Part shown: piece after piece, positions 49,449-58,800 of the stretch | Layout of the letters: each line of letters begins with the position of its first letter | How positions within the stretch are numbered: position 1 is the stretch's first letter | Assembly: GCF_035989305.1 (NCBI RefSeq) | Contig: NZ_CP108514.1 | Span: 4,999,501-5,063,500, forward strand | Direction: 5' to 3' | DNA length: 64,000 nt | DNA from: Streptomyces sp. NBC_01233 | GTDB lineage: Bacteria > Actinomycetota > Actinomycetes > Streptomycetales > Streptomycetaceae | Translations under genes and position numbers: made by a program | The notes under the pieces: model-generated | Databases searched by the model: none | What the model was told of the DNA's origin: nothing | What the model saw: the letters and a program-made list of their open reading frames with translations, nothing else

Positions 49449-52400
49449 AGCGTTACTCCTTGGGTCCAGGTGATCGTGACGGTTCCGCTGTTCGCGGTGA
49501 TGGTGAGCGGGCCGGTGAGGGCCGCGTCGACGTCCCGGCCGACGCTCCAGGTGGCGGCCTCGCCGGAGTGCAGGGTGCTCGGCCCGTCCGTGGTGGTGAC
49601 CGTGCCGGTGCCGCCGTGCGCGACTGCCGTCACCGACTGGAGCGTCGGGTACACCTCGGCGTCCCACGGGTTGGCCCCGACGGCGAGTTCGATCCGGCGG
49701 GCCTGGACGCCGATGACCGACTCGGCGCCCTCGTCGGTCTCCGCGCAGTCGATCGGAGCGACCGGGACGTATGGGGCGTCCAGCTCGGCCGTGTACGTAC
49801 CGATGCTGGTGAGGACGCCTTCGCAGTCGAGGGCCAGCAGCTCGACGTAGTCGGTGTCTGCGATGCCGTCGCCGTCCGCGTCGTCGCAGCGGCACATCTG
49901 GATCACGGTGTGCGCCGGGCAGTCCTCGGCGGCCGTGCACAGGCCGGCGGTTCCGGTGAGGGCGTACGGGGTGGTGCCGTTCAGGGTGGTGTCCGTGACC
50001 GTGGGGGTGCCCCCTCCGGCCGGGAAGGTGAGGCGGCGCAGGAACGGCACCGGGTCAACGCCATCCACCAGGTCGCAGAGCTGCACGACTTCGGTGTCCG
50101 GCTCGACCGGCTCCGCGCCCTCCTCCTCGATGGGGCACACCCCGACCGCGCCCACGGGCGTGTACGGCGTGCTGCCGTCCAGGAGCGTGTCCGTGGTCGA
50201 CGTGACCGCGCCGGTGCAGTCCCGGCACACCGTGCGGAGGAACTGACCGCCGAGGGTGACGTCCACGGCGCCGAACACCCAGTTGCCGAACCGCTGGCAC
50301 TGGAGGAGCAGCACGCGCGGGCCCATGTACTGGAGCGCGAAGGTCGACACTCCGCTGATGCGGAACCGGGCGCTGTTCGCCCGGGTGGGGGTCTGGAGCG
50401 GGGGGCAGGCGACGAGCGAGGCGTCCCCGGTCAGGACGCGGGTGACCGCGTTGTACGAGTAGCCGGTCGGCAGGCTGATCGGGACCGCGCCAGCCGGGAT
50501 CTGGACCTGGTTCCGTCCGGTCGTGGCGCCGCTCGTCGTGTGAACGATGACGACGCTGAACTCCGCCGTGACCGGCTGGTCGAACGTGTACGTCGTCAGG
50601 GGCACGCTGGGGTTCGGGAAGAGGGCCACACCCCACCAGGCCGCGCCATCGTTCTGCGTGGTCGGAGGGAAGGCGCTGGGGCCGGTGACCGCGTAGGCGA
50701 CGCCGTTGGACAGCGTCCCGGACGCAGCGGCGCCGGTGATCGTGGCTGCCGGAATCTCCGCGCTGTCGCAAAGGACCTGGCTGGTGCAGTCCAGGCACGT
50801 CGACTGGGCGGAGCACACGCCGACCGTTCCGGCGACCGCGTACGGCGTGCCGTCGAGGAGGTAATCCGTGTGCCCGACGATCGCGCCGTTCTCGTCACGG
50901 GCGTAGTCCCGCACGAACTCCGTGACCGTGCCGTCCCCGGCGACGTCGCAGAGCTGGACGATGTCCCGCTCCGGCTGGGCGACCCCGGCCGGGCAGGTGG
51001 TCACCTCACCCTGGGGGACGTAGTTGGTGCCGGTGGTCGCGTCCACCAGGCGCACGGCGGTGACCGCGCCGTCCGCGCCGTAGGTGTACTCGATCAGCAC
51101 CAGGCCGAGGACGTCGCCGGTGCCCGGGTCAACGTCGCAGAACGTTCCCGTGGTCGAGATCGAGCGGGGGTTGCCGCACGCCATGGTGCCGACAGGCGGG
51201 TCGCCGGCCGCGTAGGTGCCTGTGGTGAGGTTGAGCCATCCGTCCTGGGTGACGGTGCCCTCGCAGTCTCGGGTGACCAGGACCGCGATCGGGGTTCCGT
51301 CGGCGAGGCACAGGCCGAGCGTCGCAGCCGGGGTAGTCGGGGCCTCGCACTCCTGGGCCGGGGAGCACACACCGACGTCACCGGTGACGACCCACGGGGT
51401 GGTGCCGTCCAGGGCGACGTCCTCGAACGAGGCCGCGTCCCCGAGCCAGAAGTAGCGGCGCAGGAACGGCCCGACCTCATCGCACAGGGGCACGACCTCG
51501 GAGGACGTGGAGCCGTACTCGCAGTCCACCGGGGCGACCGGCGTGTACGGGACGGACGGGTCGTCCTGGTAGGTGAGGACCAGGGTGGCCGTGCCGTCGG
51601 CCTGGACGCACCACAGCTCCGAGTACGTGGCATCGGCCGCGCCGTCGCCGTCGGTGTCGTCGCAGCGGGTCCGGCAGACGGTGTCCACGCACCCGGAGGT
51701 GCACAGGTCTGCATCGTCCGGGGCCGGTCCCGGGGTGAAGACGCCTGCCGTGTCGAGCCAGCCCACGACCTGCGGGTCCGTAGGCTCCTCGCCGCAGTCC
51801 CCGCACGCGGAGCGGACGACGAGGAGGATCGTGGAGCCGTCCGCGCGGCACAGGGGCGTCGTCGCGGTGGACGGGGCGCAGCAGGCCGCGGCCTCCCCGC
51901 TACCGGCGCAGATTCCGACGGTGCCGGTGACGACGTGCGGGGTGGCGCCGTCGAGATCGAAGTCCTCGAACGTCGCGGTGCCCTGGAGCCAGGTGTACCG
52001 GCGCAGGAACGGCCCGGTCTCGTCGCATAGCGTCACCGTCTCCGACTCGGGGCAGCCGTACGTGCACTCCACCGGGGAGACCGGCGTGTAGGGGACGGAC
52101 GGGTCGTCCTGGTAGGTGAGGACCAGCTCGGCAGTGCCGTCGAGACGGATGCACCACAGCTCTGTGTACGTGGCGTCCGCCTGGCCGTCGCCGTCGGTGT
52201 CGTCGCAGAGCTGCCGACAGACCGTGTCGAGGCACCCGGCGTCACAGGGGCCGGCGTCGGCCGGGAGCAGCCCGGGAGTGAACACTCCGGTCGTGGCGTC
52301 GATCCAGCCGACCGCGACGGGGTCCGGTGCTGCCTCCCCGCACTCGACACAGCCGGAGCGCACGACCAGGAGCACGGTGGTGCCGTCGGCGCGGCACAGC

Positions 52401-52492
52401 GGGGCGGAGGCGATCGACGGCGCGCAGCACGTCACCACCTCCACGGGCGTGGTGCCGCCGCCGTCGGCACAGGGAAGGGGCTCGACCGGCAT
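49445..52492 (-). CDS. Giant Cys-rich modular virion protein, 1015 aa
   Basis: ATG at 52492. About twelve modules alternate three kinds: CCAPS-TTPLCRADGST-VVRS-C, CDDTDGDG-ADATY-ELWC-VPYTPV-P-C and LCDE-GPFLRRY-LDGTTP-VTGTVG-C. Modules 1-3 and 4-6 are a triplet duplicated almost exactly. Modules 7-9 match modules 3-5 of the 977-aa protein. Three DxDGDGxAD loops look like thrombospondin-3/dockerin calcium sites. The C-terminal domain (GEAATWSVGRDVDAALTGPL) is common to the family. Confidence 0.72.
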   Translation of the reverse strand: MPVEPLPCADGGGTTPVEVVTCCAPSIASAPLCRADGTTVLLVVRSGCVECGEAAPDPVAVGWIDATTGVFTPGLLPADAGPCDAGCLDTVCRQLCDDTDGDGQADATYTELWCIRLDGTAELVLTYQDDPSVPYTPVSPVECTYGCPESETVTLCDETGPFLRRYTWLQGTATFEDFDLDGATPHVVTGTVGICAGSGEAAACCAPSTATTPLCRADGSTILLVVRSACGDCGEEPTDPQVVGWLDTAGVFTPGPAPDDADLCTSGCVDTVCRTRCDDTDGDGAADATYSELWCVQADGTATLVLTYQDDPSVPYTPVAPVDCEYGSTSSEVVPLCDEVGPFLRRYFWLGDAASFEDVALDGTTPWVVTGDVGVCSPAQECEAPTTPAATLGLCLADGTPIAVLVTRDCEGTVTQDGWLNLTTGTYAAGDPPVGTMACGNPRSISTTGTFCDVDPGTGDVLGLVLIEYTYGADGAVTAVRLVDATTGTNYVPQGEVTTCPAGVAQPERDIVQLCDVAGDGTVTEFVRDYARDENGAIVGHTDYLLDGTPYAVAGTVGVCSAQSTCLDCTSQVLCDSAEIPAATITGAAASGTLSNGVAYAVTGPSAFPPTTQNDGAAWWGVALFPNPSVPLTTYTFDQPVTAEFSVVIVHTTSGATTGRNQVQIPAGAVPISLPTGYSYNAVTRVLTGDASLVACPPLQTPTRANSARFRISGVSTFALQYMGPRVLLLQCQRFGNWVFGAVDVTLGGQFLRTVCRDCTGAVTSTTDTLLDGSTPYTPVGAVGVCPIEEEGAEPVEPDTEVVQLCDLVDGVDPVPFLRRLTFPAGGGTPTVTDTTLNGTTPYALTGTAGLCTAAEDCPAHTVIQMCRCDDADGDGIADTDYVELLALDCEGVLTSIGTYTAELDAPYVPVAPIDCAETDEGAESVIGVQARRIELAVGANPWDAEVYPTLQSVTAVAHGGTGTVTTTDGPSTLHSGEAATWSVGRDVDAALTGPLTITANSGTVTITWTQGVTL

Positions 52493-52495
52493 TCC

Positions 52496-53023
52496 TCAGT
52501 CCTCCGGGTGTGCCTGGCGGCGGTGGCTGTCCCGGCCGCGCTCGGTGGTGAACTCGCGCGGGCACAGGTCGCACCCGTACATGCCGGTATGACCGGGTGC
52601 CTGGTCGCTTGAGTCGCTGCCGGCGAGGGGGACGACGGTCTCCGGCCCCTCCTCGCCGACGAGGGCCAGGGGCACGGCATCCGGCCCGTACGCCTCGGCG
52701 GGGACCTCCGGCAGCGCCTCACCAGGCACGGCGTCCCTGTACGGGTGCGTGCCGGGCTGGGCCAGACCCTCCGGGGTAGCGACCCCCAGCAGCTCCCCCG
52801 GGGCCGCCCTCCCCTCCTGGGCGTCCTCTGTGGGGGAGACGTAGCGGTGACCGTCGACCAGGGCACCGACGAGGATGTGTTCCGGGGCGTGGACGAACAG
52901 GGCGGCCGGGACGGCGAAGGTGTTGATGCCGACCGTGCGCACCTTCGGCTCCTGGGCGGTCGCCCACTGGGCGAAGGCACGCCGCTGCGCCCGGGTGGGC
53001 TGGATACGGATGAGGTCAGTCAC
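52496..53023 (-). CDS. Phage protein with C-terminal C2H2 zinc finger
   Basis: 175 residues; start overlaps the previous gene by 8 nt. N-terminal part MTDLIRIQPTRAQRRAFAQWA and NTFAVPAALFVHAPEHILVGAL is followed by a Pro/Glu-rich linker. The end YGCDLCPREFTTERGRDSHRRQAH has C-x2-C-x12-H-x4-H spacing. It lies between capsid-associated genes, so it may join the virion or bind DNA. Confidence 0.7.
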   Translation of the reverse strand: MTDLIRIQPTRAQRRAFAQWATAQEPKVRTVGINTFAVPAALFVHAPEHILVGALVDGHRYVSPTEDAQEGRAAPGELLGVATPEGLAQPGTHPYRDAVPGEALPEVPAEAYGPDAVPLALVGEEGPETVVPLAGSDSSDQAPGHTGMYGCDLCPREFTTERGRDSHRRQAHPED

Positions 53024-53867
53024 AGGTCACCACCTGGATCGCGCACACGGTGCACGTCGTGCCGACCACGAACGTCCGCTCGACCAGCACGCGCCGGTCG
53101 TTGGTGCGGTAGTTCACCGAGGCGCCGGCCGTGTCCGGGACGGTGTCCACCGGGCCGCGGCGGATGACCAGCGGCCCCGTGATGTAGAGCCACGCAGTAC
53201 CGGGCTCGGCCGGGATGTTCCCCGGCCCCGTGTTCAGCGCGGAGTAACCGGCGCCGATGATCGCGCAGTTCCCGGCGAGGGTGCGCAGCGCACCGGTCTC
53301 CGGGTCCTCCCGCAGCACGTTGCAGCACCCGAGGAGGGCGGCGACACCGGCCGGGACGTGGAGGGTGCCCACGCCGCCGTACGTCTCCGCGAGGCACCCC
53401 TCCAGCGCGGCCACGCCCTGGGCCACGCTCACGGGCCCGGCGGCCGGCGTCAGGTCGACCGCGTCCATGGCCAGCTTCGTGCGCCAGAACGCGGCCTCCA
53501 GGCCCTGCTGCTCCCCCAGGGCAAGGGAGGCCTCCGCGTGCTCCCGTGCCTCCGCGTACGTCCAGCCGAGGGTCGAGCATTCCGCCCCCGCGTAGACGGT
53601 GATCGGGGACGCGTGCTCGGTGACGGGCCGACAGAACTCCTTCTGCGGCGGGGAGCCCGGGGACTCCTCGCCCGGGGACTCCTCCTCGCAGGGGTCCGGC
53701 CAGTCCTGGACCGGACAGCAGCCCATCGCGAGCCACTCCACGCCGTTGAGTTCGTGGATGCGGTCCTCGGTGACGTCGTTGACGGTCGTACATGAGGCGC
53801 CGAGGATGCCGTGCGGCAGAGGCGTGCCCGGGATGGCCTCGACGTATCTGCGCAGCCCTGCCGGCAT
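53016..53867 (-). CDS. Capsid-associated structural protein, 283 aa
   Basis: Starts MPAGLRRYVEAIPGTPLPHGIL. Middle part with VEWLAMGCCPVQDWPDPC, then ALEGCLAETYGGVGTLHVPAGV and LLIRRGP-like C-terminal strands ending VGTTCTVCAIQVVTCD. Proteins with the TYGGVGTLHVP segment follow major capsid genes in many Streptomyces phages. A minor capsid or collar role is likely. Confidence 0.65.
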   Translation of the reverse strand: MPAGLRRYVEAIPGTPLPHGILGASCTTVNDVTEDRIHELNGVEWLAMGCCPVQDWPDPCEEESPGEESPGSPPQKEFCRPVTEHASPITVYAGAECSTLGWTYAEAREHAEASLALGEQQGLEAAFWRTKLAMDAVDLTPAAGPVSVAQGVAALEGCLAETYGGVGTLHVPAGVAALLGCCNVLREDPETGALRTLAGNCAIIGAGYSALNTGPGNIPAEPGTAWLYITGPLVIRRGPVDTVPDTAGASVNYRTNDRRVLVERTFVVGTTCTVCAIQVVTCD

Positions 53868-53949
53868 CGCGCACCTCCAGTGTGGTCAGGGGCAGTGCCG
53901 GGCCCAAGTCAGGTACAGGGGCCCGGCACGCCGTAGGGGGCCGGAGGCG

Positions 53950-55593
53950 TCAGGCGATCGGGCAGGCCAGGACGGTCTGGCCGCCGGTCTCGCCGGTCGG
54001 GCAGACCGGGACGGTGACGACGCGGGTGTCCACGGAGCGGTCCACCAGGGCGATGCATTCCTCGGCGAAGAGGGCCGTGTAATCGTTCGTCACGAACTTG
54101 CTGGAGTCGTGGATCACGCCCAGGTTGACCTCCTCGCCACGGCCGATGACCAGCGATCCGGCCGGGTAGATGAGGAAGTTGAGCGTGGCCGGCCAGTCCG
54201 TCGCCGGGGTCGGGGCACCGATGTCCGTCGGGACGGCCGGGGACAGGCCGCGCGCCCACTGGATGCGCACCCCGAGCGGCGTGAACAGGTCCTGAATGTC
54301 CTGGGTGGACAGGTCCGAGGGGCAGCAGCCGTTCCGGCGCGCGATGTCCGCCAGGAAGAGGTTCCGGCTCCACCAGGGGAACACGACCTCCAGGGCCGTG
54401 CTCTCACACAGGCTGTGACGCTCGATCATGTCGGCGGCCTGGAGCGCGACGGCGGCGTAGACCGCCGACAGGGCGCCCATGGACGCGGGGATGACGACCG
54501 GGGTCGCGGCGTTCAGGGCCTGCTGGAACAGCACCTGCCGGATGCGGATCTCGTGCGCCACCATGGCGTTGCGCAGGTACCAGCCGATGAGCTCCGGGAA
54601 GTGCCTGGCGGTGAGGATGCCCGCCTCCAGGCAGACGCCGACCGCGTCACAGCGGACCTCCACCGGGTCCGGGCAGGGGATCCGGAAACACGGCTTGGTG
54701 TTCCCGGCGATGTCGTCGGCCTCGGTGTGCACCCACGTCATCGCGGACACGTCCAGGCTGAGCGGCTTGTAGTAGCGCAGGCCGCCGCGCGCGAGCTGGA
54801 TCTCCGGGGCGTCCCACAGCATGTCCGGGCAGCTCGTGTCCGTCAGCTCGTACAGCGTCTCCGACGGGGCGCACCAGCCGCCAGACGCGACCAGGTCGCC
54901 CTTCGGCAGCCGGTTCTGCGCCGAGGCGGTCATGGCCACGGTGGTGCCCTCGGGCGCCGAGGAGGAGTCCGTGACGATGGTCTCCTGGGGGTACGGGTGC
55001 CGGTAGGAGATGACCTGTCCGACGCCGCCCCCGGCGGTCTTGAGCGCGGTCGCGCGGGAGTTGATGCCGCGCACGACGTCGTCGAAGTTGAGGTCACTGC
55101 CCGGGGTGTAGCCGGGGACGTCCACGGCGGCCGTGATGTGCGTGGTCGGCGCGGGCGGCGGCGGGAGGACCCGGGGCTGCCGGCGACGGACACCGGAGAG
55201 GTCCAGCGCGGGCCGGGTGACGAGGGAACCGGACGCGGTGACGGGCTCCGGCTCCGGGGCGGGCTCGACGGCGGCCGGCTCGACGGCGGCGGGCTCGGTC
55301 GGCTCCGTCGGCTCGACGGCGGCGGGCTCTGCCTCCGGCTCGCCTCCGCGGACCTGGGCGGCCAGGGCGTCGATCTCGGCCGCGGCCTGGGTGGCTGCCT
55401 CGTGGCGGGCGGCCTGCTCGGCGCGGATGCTCTCCACACCAGCGGCCAGCGTGCGGAGCTGCTCCAGATCGCGGGGGGTGACGACGCTCGACGTGGACCG
55501 GGCGTCGAAGGCAGCGACCGCCCCCTCCAGGAGCTCGCCCAGCTCCTCGTCGTTGAGTGCGGTGATGTCTTCGGGAAGCTCGAACGGGTCCAT
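53950..55593 (-). CDS. Major capsid protein with N-terminal scaffold-like domain
   Basis: 547 residues; ATG at 55593 with CTGGAGATC upstream. Residues 1-85 are helical coiled coil (LNDEELGELLEGAVAAFDARS, EQARRHEAATQAAAEI-like). Residues 85-165 are a Pro/Glu-rich linker, followed by an HK97-type core with EGTTVAMTASAQNRLPKGDL, LRYYKPLSLDVSAMTWVHTE and the C-terminal AGSLVIGRGEEVNLGVIHDSS. The front part should act as a delta-domain scaffold cut off by the protease during maturation. Confidence 0.88.
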   Translation of the reverse strand: MDPFELPEDITALNDEELGELLEGAVAAFDARSTSSVVTPRDLEQLRTLAAGVESIRAEQAARHEAATQAAAEIDALAAQVRGGEPEAEPAAVEPTEPTEPAAVEPAAVEPAPEPEPVTASGSLVTRPALDLSGVRRRQPRVLPPPPAPTTHITAAVDVPGYTPGSDLNFDDVVRGINSRATALKTAGGGVGQVISYRHPYPQETIVTDSSSAPEGTTVAMTASAQNRLPKGDLVASGGWCAPSETLYELTDTSCPDMLWDAPEIQLARGGLRYYKPLSLDVSAMTWVHTEADDIAGNTKPCFRIPCPDPVEVRCDAVGVCLEAGILTARHFPELIGWYLRNAMVAHEIRIRQVLFQQALNAATPVVIPASMGALSAVYAAVALQAADMIERHSLCESTALEVVFPWWSRNLFLADIARRNGCCPSDLSTQDIQDLFTPLGVRIQWARGLSPAVPTDIGAPTPATDWPATLNFLIYPAGSLVIGRGEEVNLGVIHDSSKFVTNDYTALFAEECIALVDRSVDTRVVTVPVCPTGETGGQTVLACPIA

Positions 55594-55624
55594 GGGCCGG
55601 ATCTCCAGTGGTGTGTCACTGAGA

Positions 55625-55643
55625 CCCGGCCCAAAACCAGCAG
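55625..55643 (-). promoter_or_regulatory. Conserved 19-bp start-associated motif, copy 5 (major capsid)
   Basis: Minus strand: CTGCTGGTTTTGGGCCGGG, 32 nt before the ATG at 55593. It has one change from the other copies at the second base. Confidence 0.75.
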
Positions 55644-55703
55644 TCGTCTGCGAGGAATCTTAGCCCGCCGAGGATCCGGCGGGCAGGTGTCAAGCGGCGC
55701 GCC

Positions 55704-55871
55704 CTACTTCACGGTCGCGGGCGCGGCCTTGGCCTTCTCCCGGACGGTGCTGTCCGGGTAGCGCTTGGCGACGGTGTCGGCCGTGGGCTTGGAGGCCGTG
55801 GTGAACACGACCTTCCCCGCGCTGCTCACGACCTCGTACTGCTGCTTTTTCTTCTGGCACGCGCACGCCAT
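55704..55871 (-). CDS. Small Lys-rich phage protein, 55 aa
   Basis: ATG at 55871 overlaps the upstream stop by one base (TGATG). The product starts MACACQKKKQQYEVVSSAGK and continues VVFTTASKPTADTVAKRYPD. A short protein with a CxC start and a beta-hairpin-like body occurs at this place, before the major capsid gene, in many actinophages. Function unknown. Confidence 0.75.
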   Translation of the reverse strand: MACACQKKKQQYEVVSSAGKVVFTTASKPTADTVAKRYPDSTVREKAKAAPATVK

Positions 55872-58800
55872 CAGCTCTGTCCCTTCGTGGTGGTGCCGGC
55901 GGCACCGGCGGCGATCTCTTCACGGGCCGGGGCGAGGGCGGCCGTCAGCCGCTCCAGCTCGGCCTGGGCTTCCTCGGCGCGGACGGCCTCACGGTCCGCG
56001 AGGGCGCCGGCGAACCGGTCCAGGAACACGGGGCTCACGAGGAGCGCGGCCACGGCTTCCACGACTTCCCCGCCGTCCTGTCCGGACAGGGTGTCCGGGC
56101 GGTGTCCGTGCTGGTCAGCAGGGGCGGGCACGGCAGGGGCGGACAGGGTGTCCGGGTGTCCGGGGACAGTGTCCGCAGGGGTGTCCGCGACGGGGGCGGC
56201 CGACGCTGCAAGGGCCAGGTTCGAGCGCTCCGCGACGGACGCCAGGAGCCGCGAGGAGTGCCCGGGGACGGGGACGGACAGCACCGCGCGGAGCTGCCAC
56301 TTACCCCCGGAGCCCTGCCGCATGTGGTAGCTCGGCTGGCAGCCGGTGAACACGGTGCGGTCCCACTCCGCGAGCCACGGGGCGGCGGCGCCGCTGAACC
56401 ACAGGCCCCGCTCGTTCATGCCGACGGTGACGATGCCGGCGACGGTCCTCGTGTCGTCGAACTGGCAGCTACTGGTCTCGCACTCGGCGCCGTCGCGGTG
56501 GTGCCCCACGTTCATCGTGAAGGCGCCCGCGCGCACCATGCTGCCGTCGTCCAGCTTGAAGCGGGCCCGCAGGAAGTGGGTGGTGTCGATCTCGCCCAGG
56601 CTCTCGATCGTCAGGTTCTGGCCGGGCATACCCGCGTGCGGTTCGCCGGCCTGGGCCACCCATCCGTAGATGCGGCCGGCCGCGTAGTGCACGCCGCCGC
56701 TGTCGGGGGGCAGCTCCTCCTCGGTCGGCTCCTGGAACCAGCCGTAGGGCATGGGCGGAAGGTCCTGCATCGCGGTCCAGGCGGACGCGACGAGCTGGGT
56801 GAGCCCTGGGTCCTCTCCGTCTGCTGCGAGGGCGGCAGCCGTGGCCTCGGGGCCTTCCGGGATGGTCGAGGAGCCGACGTACAGGCCGGGGGCGAGGCGC
56901 ACGAGGCGCCCGGCCTCCACGGCCCGGGACAGGTGGCCGCGCGCGGACTCCATGCTGATGCCCAGGGCGGTCGCGACCTCCCGGGCGCCGACCGGCACGG
57001 GGGAGGCGGACACGTAGTCCAGGACCCGCTGGTGTGCCTCGCTCGGCGCAGCGGCGGTGACGGCGGCCGCGGCCTGGTCCTCCTCGTCCTCCAGGGGGTC
57101 CAGGACGATGCGGGCGCGGTCGTAGGCGGGCATCGCGACGAGGGTGGCCCCGCGTACCCGGCCCTTCGTGATGCGCAGCAGGAAGTCCCCGCTGCGCTCG
57201 CTGTGGACGACGACCCCGCCGTCCGGGTCGTCCGGGTCGCCGGCCGCAGCGCGCAGGACGCCGGTGGTGGTGAACGCGGCGCGCAGCGCGTCGGCGGACA
57301 CCACGCCGCCGGGGCCGGTGATGAGCTGGACGGCGTGCTGGGCGCGGGACAGGGAACCGGCCGAGGCCGTCCACTCCGGGGCGGTGGAGGCGGTGATCAT
57401 CCACGCGTCGTCCTGGAGGCGCATCACGCTCATGGACGACAGGGACGCGGCGAGCACGAGGAACCCGTCCTCGTCCTCGGACATGGTGCGGTCCACGAAC
57501 TCCACGTCGACCGCGTCCAGGTCGACGGACACCCCCAGCGGGGCGCCTTCCTCCAGGAGCATCGCGGCATCCGCTCCGGCCGCGCGGTTGGTGTAGAGCA
57601 CCCCGGCGCCGGTGATGCGGTCGCCGTCGCGGCCGAAGGTGTCGATGGACCCGGCGAGTTCCGCGCCCTCGTGGCCGAGGAGCATTTCGTCCGCGTACTG
57701 GAGGGGCCAGGGGCCGGACTCCCAGTACAGGGAGCCGGGGGAGAAGATCCGGCCGTCGCCGGTCTCCTCGTTCTCGAAGGCGAGGGCGGCGTCATCGGGG
57801 GTGGACCAGGAGCGCGTCGGCATCCCGGCGGCCGTGGTCTCGGCGGGTTCCATGGGGGCCTCCGTGGGGCCGATGGGGATATCGGTGTGTTCGCCGGCGA
57901 ACGCAACGCGCACCCGGTCGAAGGTGATGGGGCCGAGGCGGTCCTCCAGGGCGGCCAGGAGCGCGGGGTCGTCGCTGTATGCGGCGCACACGTGCGGCTG
58001 CCATGGGGAGTGCTGGACGGGGATGTCCGGGCCGTGCCGGTCCTCCAGGGCGTACGTGGCGGCCCAGCGGGCGGACTCCAGGCGAGGAGTACCGTCCGGG
58101 GCGTCGCGGTCGTCGCCCACGGCCCACACCCATGAGGGGCTGTCGCTGCCGGCGTTCCAGTGGTTGGCGCCGAACGCGCGGGCGTGGATCAGGCCGTCCG
58201 CGAGGCCGTGTTCCTGGACCCGGGTGCGGACGTTGGCGATCAGCTCCGCGCGCTGGTCCTCGGTCCAGTCGGCGCCCTCGCCGAGGAAGTACAGCGTCAG
58301 GTGCAGCTCGCCGGCCTCCTCCCCGCCATCGAGGGCCAGGCGCGCGGCGTCCTCCTCGGTGGGCATGAGCGCGATCATGGCGCCGGTGTGGTGGCTGCCG
58401 TCGGCTGCTGCCGTCACAGGCTGCACGGTGCTCTCCTCGGAATCGAAGGCTTGGCCCCGCTGGGGGTCTGACGGTTCGTAGGCTGCGGCCCGGTCTGCTC
58501 TTGCGAGTGCGAGGGCACAGCGGCAGTTGATGACCAGTTCCGGCGGGGCGGTCGGGTCGCCGGGGGCGGCCATGGACACCCCGGCGACGGTGAACGGCTC
58601 ATCCAGCAGGCGGAGCTGTCCGTTGACGTCGTCGTGGGCGTCCCGTACGCGGGGGTCACGGCGGGTCAGCCACTGCTTGACCAGCGGCCGGTCCGGGCCG
58701 GTGAGGGCCTGGGCGGCGGCGAGGGTGGCCATGTTCCAGGCCCGTGCGCTCTCCGTACGGGCGATGCGCTCCTCGCGTGCCTCCCCGAGCTGCGCCCCTT

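Noticed and set aside
41805..52030. Plus-strand open frames of 600-850 codons opposite the fibre and giant protein genes
   Set aside because: They mirror the third-position GC of the real genes and consist of Val/Arg/Gly/Asp-rich sequence with no motif.
56102..58135. 677-codon plus-strand frame opposite the MuF fusion
   Set aside because: Gly/Arg/His-rich shadow without domain features.
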